A DNA stretch of 64,000 nucleotides from Azolla caroliniana (Eukaryota; Polypodiophyta), in contig JBHGNT010000017.1 in the NCBI GenBank assembly GCA_043228905.1, positions 16,988,001-17,052,000 on the forward strand, given 5' to 3'. The stretch's first letter is position 1. The number at the start of each line of letters is the position of its first letter. The position numbers and the translations under genes are program-made. The notes beneath the pieces are model-generated. The model was not told the DNA's origin. It saw nothing but the letters and a program-made list of their open reading frames with translations, and did not search any database. Below are positions 10,602 to 19,992 of this stretch, one piece after another.

Positions 10602-11883
10602 TGTCGTGAAAATCCGTCACTATGTGCGGATTGCGGGGTGGAACCGCCAGGGTTTTGGACTAGAAGGATTTAGTGCAACACGTACAACACAAGCAAAATT
10701 CACATATAAGACGAGTAAATGGGAGAAAATGTTCGTTTATAGCATAAGAAAGTAAATTCTTTTATTATTCAAGAATCTTGTTACAACGGGTTGAAGATGA
10801 AAATGAGAGATAAATTTTTTTAAAGAAAGGAGCCAACAATTATGTAAGGAGTGGTCCAATATGAATATGAGAGATAATTTTTGACAAGAAAGATTGAGCA
10901 AGCCAAGCCAAGAGTTGGATATCAATCTGAGAGATAATTTGTTCCCCAAGGAAGTGGGAGAGAGAAGAAGAAGAAGGAAGAGGAAAAACAAAAAAAGTAG
11001 AGGCAAAAAAATGGAACATATATTATGCTCTTTGTTGATCCTCCTTCCCAATGTTACTTTGCATGGCCTCTATTTTTAGTTGCTTTCATTTTTAGTTGCA
11101 TGCCTTTTACTTTTAGTTGCATGGCCTTGGCTTTTAGTTGCATGCGACCTTCCATATAATTTGGCCAAATGACCCAATCATCTATAAAGTTTAGCCCGTG
11201 CGCAATCCGTACGTGCATCACAACCAAACCGTAGACACGTCCACGCGCAAAAGTCCCGACCGCATACTGTACGCATCCACGCATGTGCATGTCCCACCTG
11301 CACCGTGTACACATCCGTGCGCAAAAGTCCCGACCGTGCCACATTGTACACATCCACGGCTGCACCGTGTATGCATCCGCGTGCTCGTCCGCACACACGC
11401 GTCCGTTCGAAACGTCCACGCGTACGCCCGAAACTTGCACACGCGCGTACATTCGAAGACGTCCATGCACGCGTATGCCCGAAAATGTCCTCGCGGCGAT
11501 GCACATGCGCGTACGGCTAAAGCGTTAACATGGTCGTGCATACGCGCATATGCCCGAAGCGTGCACACCACACAATGTAGCCCAAGTCACCTTGAACATT
11601 TTGTGCTCCACACATTGATAGAATGAATATGTTTTGGTTTCCCTTATATATCCTAGGTTCCAATGTTGTCCTATCTATGTGGGATATCTCACACTTGTGT
11701 CTTTTCTTTCTTCTTTTTCAAACATTACACTCACATAACTTGATACTAGTTTATCCGTTTCATGCGTAGTAAAATACGTTATGAAGCTCTTGAAGATATC
11801 TATTTTCCCATATCAATCCATATAGCTAATCTTAAATACTTATTTTACTAGTTTTCATATCGTGTGTGAAAAACGACACGACA
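10602..11883 (-). repeat. 5' LTR of H
   Basis: 1282 bp from TGTCGTGAAAAT to CGACACGACA on the plus strand. On the minus strand (sense) it has a TATA box, GGATATATAAGGG, at about 11642-11655. Downstream is a GC-rich block (11170-11575) and a block of short AGTTGCATG units (11060-11150, antisense of AACTAAAAGT). An inverted partial copy lies at 14186-14825, and the left LTR at 2299-3030 matches its distal half. Confidence 0.85.
11170..11575. repeat. GC-rich degenerate tandem repeat in H LTR
   Basis: Many near-copies of a short CG-rich motif of the type CGTCCGCACACACGCG and GTACGCCCGAAACG, with long alternating purine-pyrimidine runs. The left LTR has the same block at 2430-2735. Both strands are open by composition only; no protein is proposed. 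Confidence 0.75.
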
Positions 11884-12300
11884 ACGGGAATAGCATTGAG
11901 CAGTCGGGCCATTGAGGGATAGAGAAAATTCCGCTATTTTGGAGGACTCGATTTCGGCAGCCAATAACCGTTGCATCGAGTGGTTGGCCTACCATGTGGC
12001 CTACCATGTGGTAAGGCATGGTATAGGGTTGGGTGACCTCTTGAGGGCTTGACGGGGAGATCGTTGCAGAATCAACTCGCGACTAGGTATCGGGTGGCGA
12101 GGATTGCAACCGGTGGGCCTCTGATAGTTCCTGGAAAAATTGGTTAGTGACCGCCGAGTCAGAAGTTCCTTCGACTGGCTCAGGGTGTCGAGCAGGTGGC
12201 CGACACTACGTGATGGGATTGGGCGCCATAATGGCGGCTGAGGTTTGCCTCCTACGTAGTTCGGTGTGACCTTACAACTGTAACCAGGCATGCCAAATTG
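11884..12300 (-). other. Leader of a gypsy-like element next to LTR P
   Basis: This stretch sits between the H LTR and LTR P. I found no recognisable protein domain in any frame. It is probably the primer-site and leader region of the element that owned LTR P, because it directly follows the LTR boundary TGTTAAAC on the minus strand. A short direct repeat GGCCTACCATGTGG occurs twice at 11986-12010. Confidence 0.4.
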
Positions 12301-12905
12301 TGTTAAACGTTTCTGGGGGAAACACCTTCGATGAGCCCACAGGCTATCAATATCAAGAGGTCGTGTTACGTGGAGGCCTCTTCTACACCGAGAAGACGTT
12401 ATGGGAACGAGGAGCGTACACGAGCTACAACCCGTTAGACGTAGACGTAGCTCCATTTACAAGAACAGGCAGAATACATAGATGAAGGAATAGTAAAAGC
12501 AAGATTTATATTAAATGAGAAAGCTCACAGTGATTACAGTACACAGCTCTCGGCCGGAAACAGTTTTGTGCAGAGCTTAGTGCTACGATATTAATCCTGC
12601 TAAATAATCTAAGTATCTCTCTCTCTTGAGGTATGCAGGTCTTGGCTTATATAGTTTTCTTCCTTACACAGAGCCCAGCCATCGGCTGATTGTGAGGACT
12701 CAAAACTCGACTATTTTAGTCCTACCTATTTCCTCACCTACTTTTCTAACTACTAGCGAGTTTACATATTTTGTTTTCTATATTTCTGGCCTATAGACAA
12801 CAATAATCTTGTGTATTGTAGAATATGTTTGTGTATAGTTGTTGCCCATAGCCATATTTAATACGTGTCTTTTTCTCGGGAAAATTAGGGTTTTAACCCG
12901 TCAAG
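12301..12905 (-). repeat. Probable LTR P (minus sense)
   Basis: It begins TGTTAAACGTTTC at 12301. A TATA box on the minus strand (CTATATAAG) lies at 12646-12654 with CT-rich sequence beside it. The distal end is not clear; the sequence becomes unrelated near 12905. No second copy is in the window, so the LTR call rests on the terminus and promoter only. Confidence 0.5.
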
Positions 12906-13092
12906 CCAAATGAAAGGGGAAGGAGGGTGTTTAGAATTACCCCTCAATGATCATCAGGATAGGGATGATGCTATCAGGACACAACAAGCGATACGAACAT
13001 ATTGGGCAGAAAAAAAATGAAAACATCGTCAATTGTTGAAGGATACGAAAGCCACACCTCACTAAAGGTAAAGATAGTATTGGTTGGGATAT
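12906..13092. other. Unassigned A+T-rich stretch
   Basis: Short spacer before the transposase-like remnant. I see no ORF, repeat or RNA gene in it. Confidence 0.5.
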
Positions 13093-13671
13093 AGGTCTAA
13101 ATAACACTGAGAATGGAAGTAATGAGACTACTATCATAGAGAGAAAGGTTGTAGACTATTTCAATGTTCAAACCAAGCACATCAGCAATGAAGACAAGAA
13201 GGTAGTACTTTATGGAATATTAAATGATCCATCGATAAAGGAGTTGATTGTGATAGTCTTAATGCAAACATAACATCTGTACTAGTAAATAATCTACGTA
13301 ATAGTTTCGTATACATGAGTAGGTCAAAAGATGATATTGTCTTAAAAAGGTCTAGTCTAATGATGTTACTTAATAGTGATGTTGACGATATTAACATCAG
13401 TGTGCTATCTAAGGTAATTGGTGTTAGTAGAAAAAGTGTATACAATACATTGAACTAAATAGTTTCCTCAAGTGAAGGAACTAGTCTACTAAAGCTAACA
13501 ACAAGATGTAAGCCAATGACACCCATAACATCAAAAATTAAGGATATAATCACAATATTTTGGACTAATGAGAGTAGGGTTTCACCCAATAAGAAGGATT
13601 TATGCAGGAAACGTGTTGGAAGGAGTCAATACGAGGAGCATCCCATTCATCTTCTTGATGTACCTTAGGTA
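13093..13671 (+). pseudogene. Transposase-like remnant with helix-turn-helix
   Basis: Read with one frame change near 13250 and one stop at 13456, the plus strand encodes about 190 residues. The middle contains SVLSKVIGVSRKSVYNTL, a pattern that fits a helix-turn-helix. The C-terminal part has IITIFWTNESRVSPNKKD followed by a basic CRKRVGR stretch. This second block resembles, from memory, plant DNA-transposon ORFs with a W-x(n)-S-P-x-K-D signature; that is not verified. It ends at TAG GTATTT, which could be a lost CAG plus splice donor. The nearby palindromic array would then lie in an intron. Confidence 0.4.
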
Positions 13672-13714
13672 TTTACATTTATCTCAACATTTGTTTTGAC
13701 TTTTGAGCTTAGTT

Positions 13715-14185
13715 AGTTAACTTATTAGCTACCTTTGAATATGACCATAACCGAATAGCTAATTACCTACCTCAGAATATGCCCATAACTAACTAGCTAC
13801 CAGTAATAGCTAATTAGCTACCAAAATAGCTAATTAGATCCCTAAGTATATCAAAATAGCTAATTAGCAGAGTATGGTAGTAGCTAATTAGCTATTGTAC
13901 TAAACTATGGTAGTAACTAATTAGCTACCACTTCGCTAATTAGCTATTGTACTAAACTATGGTAGTAGCTAATTAGCTAATGCTAGTAGCTTATTACCTA
14001 CCACTTAGCTAATTAGCTACTCCACTAAAGTATGCTAGTAGCTAATTAGCTACCACTTAGCTAATTAGCTACTAAACTAAAGTTTGATAGTAGCTAATTA
14101 GCTACCACTTCGCTAATTAGCTACTGTACTAAACTATGGTAGTAGCTAATTAGCTACCACTTAGCTAATTAGCTATTGTACTAAA
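13715..14185. repeat. Palindromic satellite array 1
   Basis: A degenerate tandem array whose units carry the 14-bp perfect palindrome TAGCTAATTAGCTA, joined by ACTAAACTATGGTAG and CCACT linkers. The double unit is about 52 bp. The array stops abruptly where the H-type LTR fragment begins at 14186. Confidence 0.9.
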
Positions 14186-14825
14186 CTACGGTTTGGTTGC
14201 GACGCATGTACGGATTGTGCACGGGCTAAACTTTATGGATGATTGTGTCATTTGGCCGAATTATACAGACAGTCGCATGCAACCAAAAGCCAAGGCCATG
14301 CAACTAAAAGTAAAAGGCATGCATCTAAAAATGGAAGCATGTAACTAAAAGCAGAGGCCATGCAACTAAAAATAGAGGCCATCCAACTAAAAGTGGGCAT
14401 GCAAAGTAACATTGGGGAGGAGGATCAACAAGGAGCCTGATATATGTCGCATTTTTTCCCTCCTAGTTTTTTTTTCCTTCTTTCTTCTTCCCTCTCAGAT
14501 TCGAGAAACAAATTATCTCACATATTGATATCAAACTCCTAGCTTTGTTTACTTGATCTTTCTTGTCAAAAATTATCTCTCGTATTCATATCGGACCACT
14601 CCTTGCATGGTTGCTGGCTCCTTTCTTTGAAAAATTAATCTCTCATTTCCATACCCAACCCATTGTAACACGATTCTAAAATTATAAAGAATCGATTTTC
14701 TTTTGCAATAAACTAATGATTTGTCTCTCCCACTTGTCTTATGCTTAAAACTTGCTTGTGTTGTACATGTTGCACTAAATCCTTCTAGTCTCACGATCCG
14801 CACATAGTGACAGATTTTCACGACA
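14186..14825 (+). repeat. H-family LTR fragment, inverted to H (Q)
   Basis: The 3' half of an H-type LTR in plus orientation. It matches the reverse complement of 10602-11235, including the CAACTAAAAGT units and the terminus GATTTTCACGACA. It is truncated at the satellite side, so no target duplication can be defined. Confidence 0.85.
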
Positions 14826-14829
14826 ACGT

Positions 14830-15210
14830 GGAGATACTCTGAGTGATGTCTTAAATGTTGGGGATAATTTTGTTGTAAATGGAGAAGAAGGCAATTTAGA
14901 GGGTGCTGATTTCTATATATGGAAGTGCACGGTTAGTAAACAATGTGCAACGCATAATATATTAGATGCTTGGGGAAATGTTGACATATCTACCGGGACC
15001 TTCTACATCGAAGGTATTTTTTATGCAAGACTAGATGATTACGAATATGTGTATAGGCTATTAGGAGACAAACCAGTGGCGTACATGTACTCTCATTTGG
15101 TCAGGTGCATCAATGTCCTAGTGTCGCAATACAATAGCTGCTCAGGTTTATACACAGTTAGTGCTAATGTGTATGAAAGTATTTACAACAGTATGCCATG
15201 GAATTTGTAG
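14830..15210 (+). CDS. Uncharacterised 126-aa open frame lacking a start
   Basis: The frame is open for 126 codons from the LTR fragment junction to TAG at 15208-15210, with no ATG near its beginning, so it looks like a last exon or a 5'-truncated ORF. The product is acidic with many aromatic residues (GADFYIWKCTVSKQC, GTFYIEGIFYARLDDYEYVYRL, YMYSHLVRCINVL). I do not recognise the family with confidence. It resembles a compact beta-rich domain that I associate with plant DNA-transposon ORFs. Composition and lack of stops argue that it was coding recently. Confidence 0.5.
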   Translation, partial: GDTLSDVLNVGDNFVVNGEEGNLEGADFYIWKCTVSKQCATHNILDAWGNVDISTGTFYIEGIFYARLDDYEYVYRLLGDKPVAYMYSHLVRCINVLVSQYNSCSGLYTVSANVYESIYNSMPWNL

Positions 15211-15486
15211 CTACAAGTAGCAATTACCAGTTTTCTTGTAAAACAAACAAAGCACATGTATTGCAAATAAACAATTTAATGGACCTATTTGGGAGTTTTT
15301 TTTCTCATATACAACCTACTTTTTGTGTTTCTTCTATCAGTCTTCTATCTGATATAAAATTTAATAATATCGTTTAGGGTTCTTCTTTCTGAGATCCTGA
15401 ACATACTCTTAAAATTACATAGTAGATAAGTTACTCAAAACAAGAAATTTAATTCTTCATTGATTAAGTGGTAGCAAATTACATAT
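15211..15486. other. A+T-rich intergenic spacer between converging ORFs
   Basis: It separates a plus-strand ORF that ends at 15210 from a minus-strand ORF that ends at 15487. It is probably shared 3' flank with poly(A) signals (AATAAA-like at about 15268). Nothing else is seen. Confidence 0.5.
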
Positions 15487-16287
15487 TTATAACATCCCAT
15501 TGCCAATGTCTTGAAATCTTCTATAAACAGCTAAGCTCTTGCTAGTCAATGGAACTTCTCTACATATATGATCTTCATACCAAGCACGGTATGGAGTCCA
15601 CAACCATGTAGCTAGTTGGTAGCTCAATGTTTTCACCAAATAGTGTTCAGGCATTTCATCGGGTAGAATGAGACAGCATCTGCGAATGTTGAAGTAATAT
15701 CGGAAATGTTCTGTATCCAGAATCAACGTATTGTCGGCATTATAATCTGACCAAGTGTCCCAAAAATCAGAAAGTCTTTTGAATCTTGCAACATCATTCT
15801 GCTCACAATTCTCTCGTGTCCACTGACCCTTGAAATGTTGTCGCCACTTCAGGAAGATTCTTTGTACACACTTCCACACATCTGATCTTGGTTTTTTGCT
15901 CCAAATAAACAAATCAAAATATTGCACAACCCACTCCACAAATTGATTTTCGTCCCTCCTTGGTGTCGTATATCGCACACTCATCAAGACTTTATCAAGC
16001 TCCAAGATCAAGGCTCTTCGTTTGAATTCTAATGGTTTAGGTTTCCATTCCTGTAACTGAGCCTCTGTTACACCAATTACTAGTAGCACACGATCAAGGT
16101 CAATCAACTCAAGTTCTGTTGGCACAATTGGTGTCCTTTTCCTCTTCAAACTCCTAGTCGACTGTGTTGGGCCTAACTTCACATTCTGGTGCTCTTGTGT
16201 TGTCGACTTAGTCATTGACTCGGTGCATGTAGATACTGATCTGGTCGATATCAGCCCACTGGTATCACATGCTGCATCTACCTGCAA
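15487..16287 (-). CDS. FCP1/NIF-like HAD-fold protein, catalytic residues altered
   Basis: An open frame of about 264 codons. Residues about 1-50 are low complexity and end in a basic KRKR. Residues about 90-240 follow the FCP1-homology plan: motif I ALILELDKVLMSV (residues 92-104), motif II DLFIWSKK (125-132), then RLSDFWDTW and motif III NTLILDTEHF (186-195). In active members motif I is DxDx(T/V) and motif III ends D-D; here the first Asp is Glu96 and the second D of motif III is Thr192. It may therefore be a pseudoenzyme or binding domain. The reading starts at an AG/GT-type acceptor (TTTTGCAG before GTAGATGC), so an upstream exon is likely. Confidence 0.6.
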   Translation of the reverse strand: MQVDAACDTSGLISTRSVSTCTESMTKSTTQEHQNVKLGPTQSTRSLKRKRTPIVPTELELIDLDRVLLVIGVTEAQLQEWKPKPLEFKRRALILELDKVLMSVRYTTPRRDENQFVEWVVQYFDLFIWSKKPRSDVWKCVQRIFLKWRQHFKGQWTRENCEQNDVARFKRLSDFWDTWSDYNADNTLILDTEHFRYYFNIRRCCLILPDEMPEHYLVKTLSYQLATWLWTPYRAWYEDHICREVPLTSKSLAVYRRFQDIGNGML

Positions 16288-16289
16288 AA

Positions 16290-16526
16290 TCAGATCATTT
16301 GTGCAACATGCTTGATCATTTGCGTGACCAGATCATTTGTGTTAGTTGCTACATCTACTTTCAAGATGTGACCCTCTAAACACGCAACAACATCAACAGT
16401 TTCCACACTCCCACCGGCCTTAGGAGCAATAGATTCAAACCCTTTAGACTTTGCAACATCAGAAAACACCAACATCTTCACACTCACAAAGTAACTAACA
16501 GTCTCACAAAACAACATAATGAACAT
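16290..16526 (-). CDS. Possible upstream exon of the FCP1-like gene
   Basis: An open frame of 78 codons directly upstream on the same strand. Its last part (KVDVATNTNDLV) is repeated at the DNA level around 16300-16390, where AAATGATCTG recurs. I recognise no domain. It may be a coding exon or an intron that happens to be open. Confidence 0.3.
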   Translation of the reverse strand: MFIMLFCETVSYFVSVKMLVFSDVAKSKGFESIAPKAGGSVETVDVVACLEGHILKVDVATNTNDLVTQMIKHVAQMI

Positions 16527-16717
16527 GAAATATTTTCCATCATAGAAACACGAACATAATTATCTTGGAGAAACATCATAGAGTTCCATTACATAATGTG
16601 GATCAAGCAACAACCAATAAGAGGTTTTACTTGTCCAAATAGATCATAGTAAAACATCATAAAACCCTAGGAAAATCGCTAACAATCATATCCCACTAAT
16701 AAGTATTTCGCTCCAAT
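16527..16717. other. Spacer or intron
   Basis: A+T-rich sequence between two minus-strand open frames. No feature is seen; an intron is possible. Confidence 0.4.
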
Positions 16718-17250
16718 TCAAGAGCCCCTTGACCGAGTAACTAGTCTTGTCCGCGATCGTGGTCCCTTCTTCACCCTTTTTCTAGCCGGTTGCCCATTTA
16801 GCCTTGCTTCTTTGACCCATTGCGCAAGTGTGTCCTCCTTCGACAACCTTTCCATCACCTTAGCAGCGGCTTGCAAATCAGCCGCGTCTTGCACTAGCTT
16901 TTCCAGTACAGTGGGATTTGTTTGGACATTATCAGTAGTTGGGCTCAGTGGGGTGGAATCAAGGTTTTGGGATTCGACAAAATGTTGCATCAAGTGTTCA
17001 AAAACACTATTGTTGTGAACCTCTGATTTACATGTTGTTTCCAATATTTCATGGCTTTTCACATCGTTGCCTAATTCATTACCATCTTCCAAAAGAATAG
17101 GGTGGAGCTGATCTGAAGGAGATGTGATAGCAAGACTCTTACTTTCAGCCACGTTGACAACTATCTCCTCATCGGTTGTAGCGTCATCAGCACCAGACAG
17201 GTCATGCACCCTCCTTAATCCACAAGATTCTACAACAACATGGTCGCTAA
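16718..17250 (-). CDS. Hypothetical acidic protein with basic C-terminus
   Basis: About 175 codons are open from the edge of satellite array 2 to TAG at 16718; there is no ATG at the expected start, so it is probably an internal exon. The N-terminal part is Asp/Glu-rich. The middle has a short Ala-rich helix (DAADLQAAAKVMERL). The C-terminus ARKRVKKGPRSRTR looks like a nuclear localisation signal. I do not recognise the family. It lies on the same strand as the FCP1-like ORF and the zinc-finger ORF and may be part of one transcription unit with them. Confidence 0.45.
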
Positions 17251-17965
17251 TTAGCTACATCTTAGCTAACTAGCTATTCTTCAAGACTATGACAGTAGCT
17301 AATTAGCTACTTCGCTTAGGTATGGTACTAGCTAATTAGCTACTCAACTAAAGTATGGTACTAGCTAGTTAGCCACTATAACTAAAGTATGGTAGTAGCT
17401 AATTAGCTAAGTAGTAGCTAATTAGCTACTATACTAAACTATGGTAGTAGCTAATTAGCTACTATACTAAACTATGGTAGTTGCTAATTAGCTACTACCA
17501 TACTTTAGTTACTCATCTAAAGTATGGCAGTCACTAATTAGTTACCACTTAACTAATTAGCTATTGTACTAAACTATGGTAGTAGCTAATTAGCTACTAT
17601 ACTAAACTATGGTAGTAGCTAATTAGCTACTACCATAGTTACTGTACTAAACTATGGTAGTAGCTAATTAGCTACCGCTTAGCTAATTAGCTACTATACT
17701 AAAATATGGTAGTAGCTAATTAGCTTCCACTTAGCTAATTAGCTACTCAGCTGAAGTATGGCAGTAGCTAAGTAGCTACTGTAGTAAACTATGATAGTAG
17801 CTAATTAGCTAAGTGGTAGCTAATTAGCTACTTAGCTAAAGTATGGTAGTAGCTAATTAGCTACCACTTACCTAATTAACTACATGTTAGGTAATTAGCT
17901 ACTACACTACAACCATAATCGCTAAATAGTTTCCACAGTTTATATAGCTTACCTAATTAGCAAAG
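17251..17965. repeat. Palindromic satellite array 2
   Basis: Same TAGCTAATTAGCTA unit as array 1 with the same ACTAAACTATGGTAG linker. It is about 0.7 kb long, on the other side of the FCP1-like region. Unit spacing varies from about 30 to 52 bp because one or two palindromes occur per unit. Confidence 0.9.
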
Positions 17966-17971
17966 ATGGAA

Positions 17972-18345
17972 CTAATTAGCTACACTATGGTCACAAGCAT
18001 CAATTTTACCTTTGTGTTTTCTCCACTCATTTGGGAGAGTTGTACTACAATTCCCCAAATAGAATGCAGCAATGTGATAGGCATATTGAAAACAAATGAT
18101 ATGGTATGTGTGCTGGCATGGTTGTAGGTGAACCAACAGAGTAACAGATTTGTCCTGTACACGTAATCCACAAGCGATGCAACGTGCTTGAACAGTCAAT
18201 ATATCGTTTCCTGGTTCTCCTTTGTTTGGTAAGGGAGCAAGAATGTTCAAGTCCAGTTCTTGTCTGCTCCTTACCATCCCCTCTGCAAAATGTAGCTGCT
18301 TCTTAAGGCAGCTAACTACCTGTTCTTGACGAGAGTATTGTTCCT
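17972..18345 (-). CDS. Coiled-coil plus zinc-finger exon
   Basis: It opens with a heptad-like region (EQYSRQEQVVSCLKKQL). A Cys/His domain follows: CIACG, then about 20 residues, then PCQHTYHIICF. This spacing resembles a RING-type or related zinc-binding fold, but the last Cys pair is not seen; the reading enters satellite sequence and stops. A good exon junction lies at about 18345: the acceptor side GTTGAAG joins in phase with the exon ending at 18428, whose donor is GTAAGT. A partial ubiquitin-ligase-like finger is one option; a transposon zinc finger is another. Confidence 0.5.
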
Positions 18346-18427
18346 TCAACGCAGCCGAGAATTTTACCGATTAATTATTCCTTAATGAGGAAGATACAAC
18401 AACAAGAAACAAGAATCATTAACTTAC

Positions 18428-18601
18428 TTGTAGCTTTTCCAAATTGTATTCATCGATAGTATTTACACCTAGAAGGTCCAGGTTCATTGAAAGAACCTGG
18501 ATCTTTGTCTGCGGTTGAATTTTCCGCTGGGGATCCAGCGACCCCTCAATTTCAAGTTCATGTTGAGCAACTTGTTCCAGATAATGCCTCAGTAGCACAT
18601 T
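18428..18601 (-). CDS. Middle exon of the coiled-coil gene
   Basis: The minus strand encodes HYLEQVAQHELEIEG and NLDLLGVNTIDEYN, then ends in LQ followed by GTAAGT, a strong plant splice donor. Joined to the next exon it keeps phase and extends the coiled coil, which supports real splicing (an intron of about 85 bp). Its own 5' junction is unclear: the AG available upstream gives a one-base phase error, so this copy may be decayed. Confidence 0.45.
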
Positions 18602-18652
18602 TTCATGTACACTTTATTTATAACATATTACATACTAGCAAAACAATAGGTA

Positions 18653-19003
18653 CCTGAATCTTATTTCTGATTGTTGTAACTGCCAAAGTGACTTTGCTCT
18701 CCATCGCAGCAGCCAATGTTGGTTTCTCTAAATCAGTCTTAAAAAACTCCAATGTCTCACAGGCTTCATGGACATTTTTTAGCATATAGCTAATCAATGT
18801 CTCACCTGTATCATCGACATTGGCTTTCATGGTGTGTCAGTGTGGCATATACTTGCGGGTTTGTTGGGAGTCGGCAATTGCATCATCAACTGCCATGCTC
18901 CAAATTCTTGCCATTTTTTGTTGAAAGCTCCCCATCTTCCGACATCTTTCTACCGATGCCTCACCATAAATTGCCCAAGCTACCCTGTACTTCAGGGTCA
19001 CAA
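18653..19003 (-). pseudogene. Upstream exon of the coiled-coil gene, broken
   Basis: The minus strand reads VAWAIYGEASVERC, then QKMARIWSMAVDDAI, a TGA near 18835, then ANVDDTGETLISYML and a helix-rich end ..RNKIQ before GTACCT, a possible donor. The exon is cut off at 19003 by LTR F1, so the gene's beginning is missing. The family is not recognised. Confidence 0.4.
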
Positions 19004-19980
19004 TGTCGTGAGGATTTTTGGCAACTGTGTGAAAATTGTGCGGAATCGAGAAGGTGTAATGTGCACACGAATGAATGGGGTGATGGTTACACTCATACGT
19101 TAGCATGGTAAATATAAATATAATGAGAACACCTAAAGCCTATTTTCATTTTGAAGCATACGAAGGGGTGCAAGTATTGAACCTTGCACCTCCAAGATAG
19201 AAGACAACATACTTACCATTAGGCTAAGTTATTTCTTTAAATTATTATTATGTTTTTCACATGTAAATGCTCACACATGAGAGCATGGGGTACATGGTCA
19301 TCATGCATCACATGTGATGCATGAGCGCCAAATGCCAATCATGCATCGCATGCATTTCATGCATTTTATGCATGTCTTACACCCTCACATGCACATATGT
19401 ATGGGGGCATCTATATAAGTGGGAATCAATCGATGAATCAAAGGAAGGGAAGCTATGTATTGAATCAACATCTTAATATTAAAAAACCTACTTATCTTAT
19501 TTGTGACTTGTCTTGTTTCTCAACATTGATGCCAAGGGTTCAAACTCGGAATTGGAATTTCCATCCATCTATCTATCTACCTTAAACACTTCCTCAATTC
19601 CTTTCTCTCTCTCACACACACACAACCACATTAGTGCATCACTTCGACTACTACAATTTCATTTCGTGCGGTCATTCACTCTATCTCTGGAATTCTCATC
19701 AAGAAGGAAATAGCACTGGCAAAGATCATTTCGCCGTCGTCGCCGCCCGATAAACGTTGAGCACCACCACAATTAAGCTGCCTACACGTCAATCCACCGC
19801 ACCGCGCCGTTGATTCTAGTTCGGGTGCGTCTTTGACAACAAAGAACAACTCGACAATAAACCTAAAACGGCCAATTCATCTCCTCCATAACCACTAGCA
19901 GGTAGAGGCCCGGTGCTTGTCCACGCCTGTGTGACACGCACATTGCGACGTTTGGCACGTGTGTCACGCGCCACGCGACA
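19004..19980 (+). repeat. LTR F1 of the E/H/K superfamily
   Basis: 977 bp from TGTCGTGAGG to CACGCGACA. A TATA box (TATATAAG) lies at 19413-19420, followed by CT-rich sequence. It matches the K 3' LTR (61117 onward) across GGAATCGAGAAGGT, the antisense tRNA-like block, and the GATGCATGAGCGCCAAATG block. The K copy lacks the TATA segment. Confidence 0.85.
19165..19240 (-). other. tRNA-like A/B box pair inside LTR F1
   Basis: On the minus strand an A-box-like TAGCCTAATGGTAAG is followed about 35 bases later by a B-box-like GGTTCAATACT. The same pair occurs at 20240-20315 (B box GGTTCAAGCC) and 61275-61345. The spacing fits a pol III promoter of a tRNA-derived sequence. It is not a folded functional tRNA gene. 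Confidence 0.45.
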
Positions 19981-19992
19981 TCTATTTGGTGA

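Larger units (their letters stand above)
2299..11883 (-). mobile_element. Non-autonomous LTR element H (split by copia J)
   Basis: Its own parts are the 3' LTR (2299-3030), an interior at 3031-4916 plus 10561-10601, and the 5' LTR (10602-11883). The interior is only about 1.9 kb and holds one gag-related ORF; no protease, RT or integrase is present. Polypurine tract and primer site are both visible and match those of elements K and G. The left LTR lacks about 0.46 kb found in the right LTR. No target duplication can be seen because the left end is damaged. Confidence 0.8.

Noticed and set aside
2299-11883. Target duplication for H
   Set aside because: The left boundary sequence (GGTGGCA) does not match the right flank (ACGGG), and the left LTR is truncated, so none can be claimed.
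13715-14185. Regular repeats with spacers, CRISPR-like at first look
   Set aside because: The spacers are themselves repeated, spacing varies, and the context is plant retrotransposons; it is a palindromic satellite.
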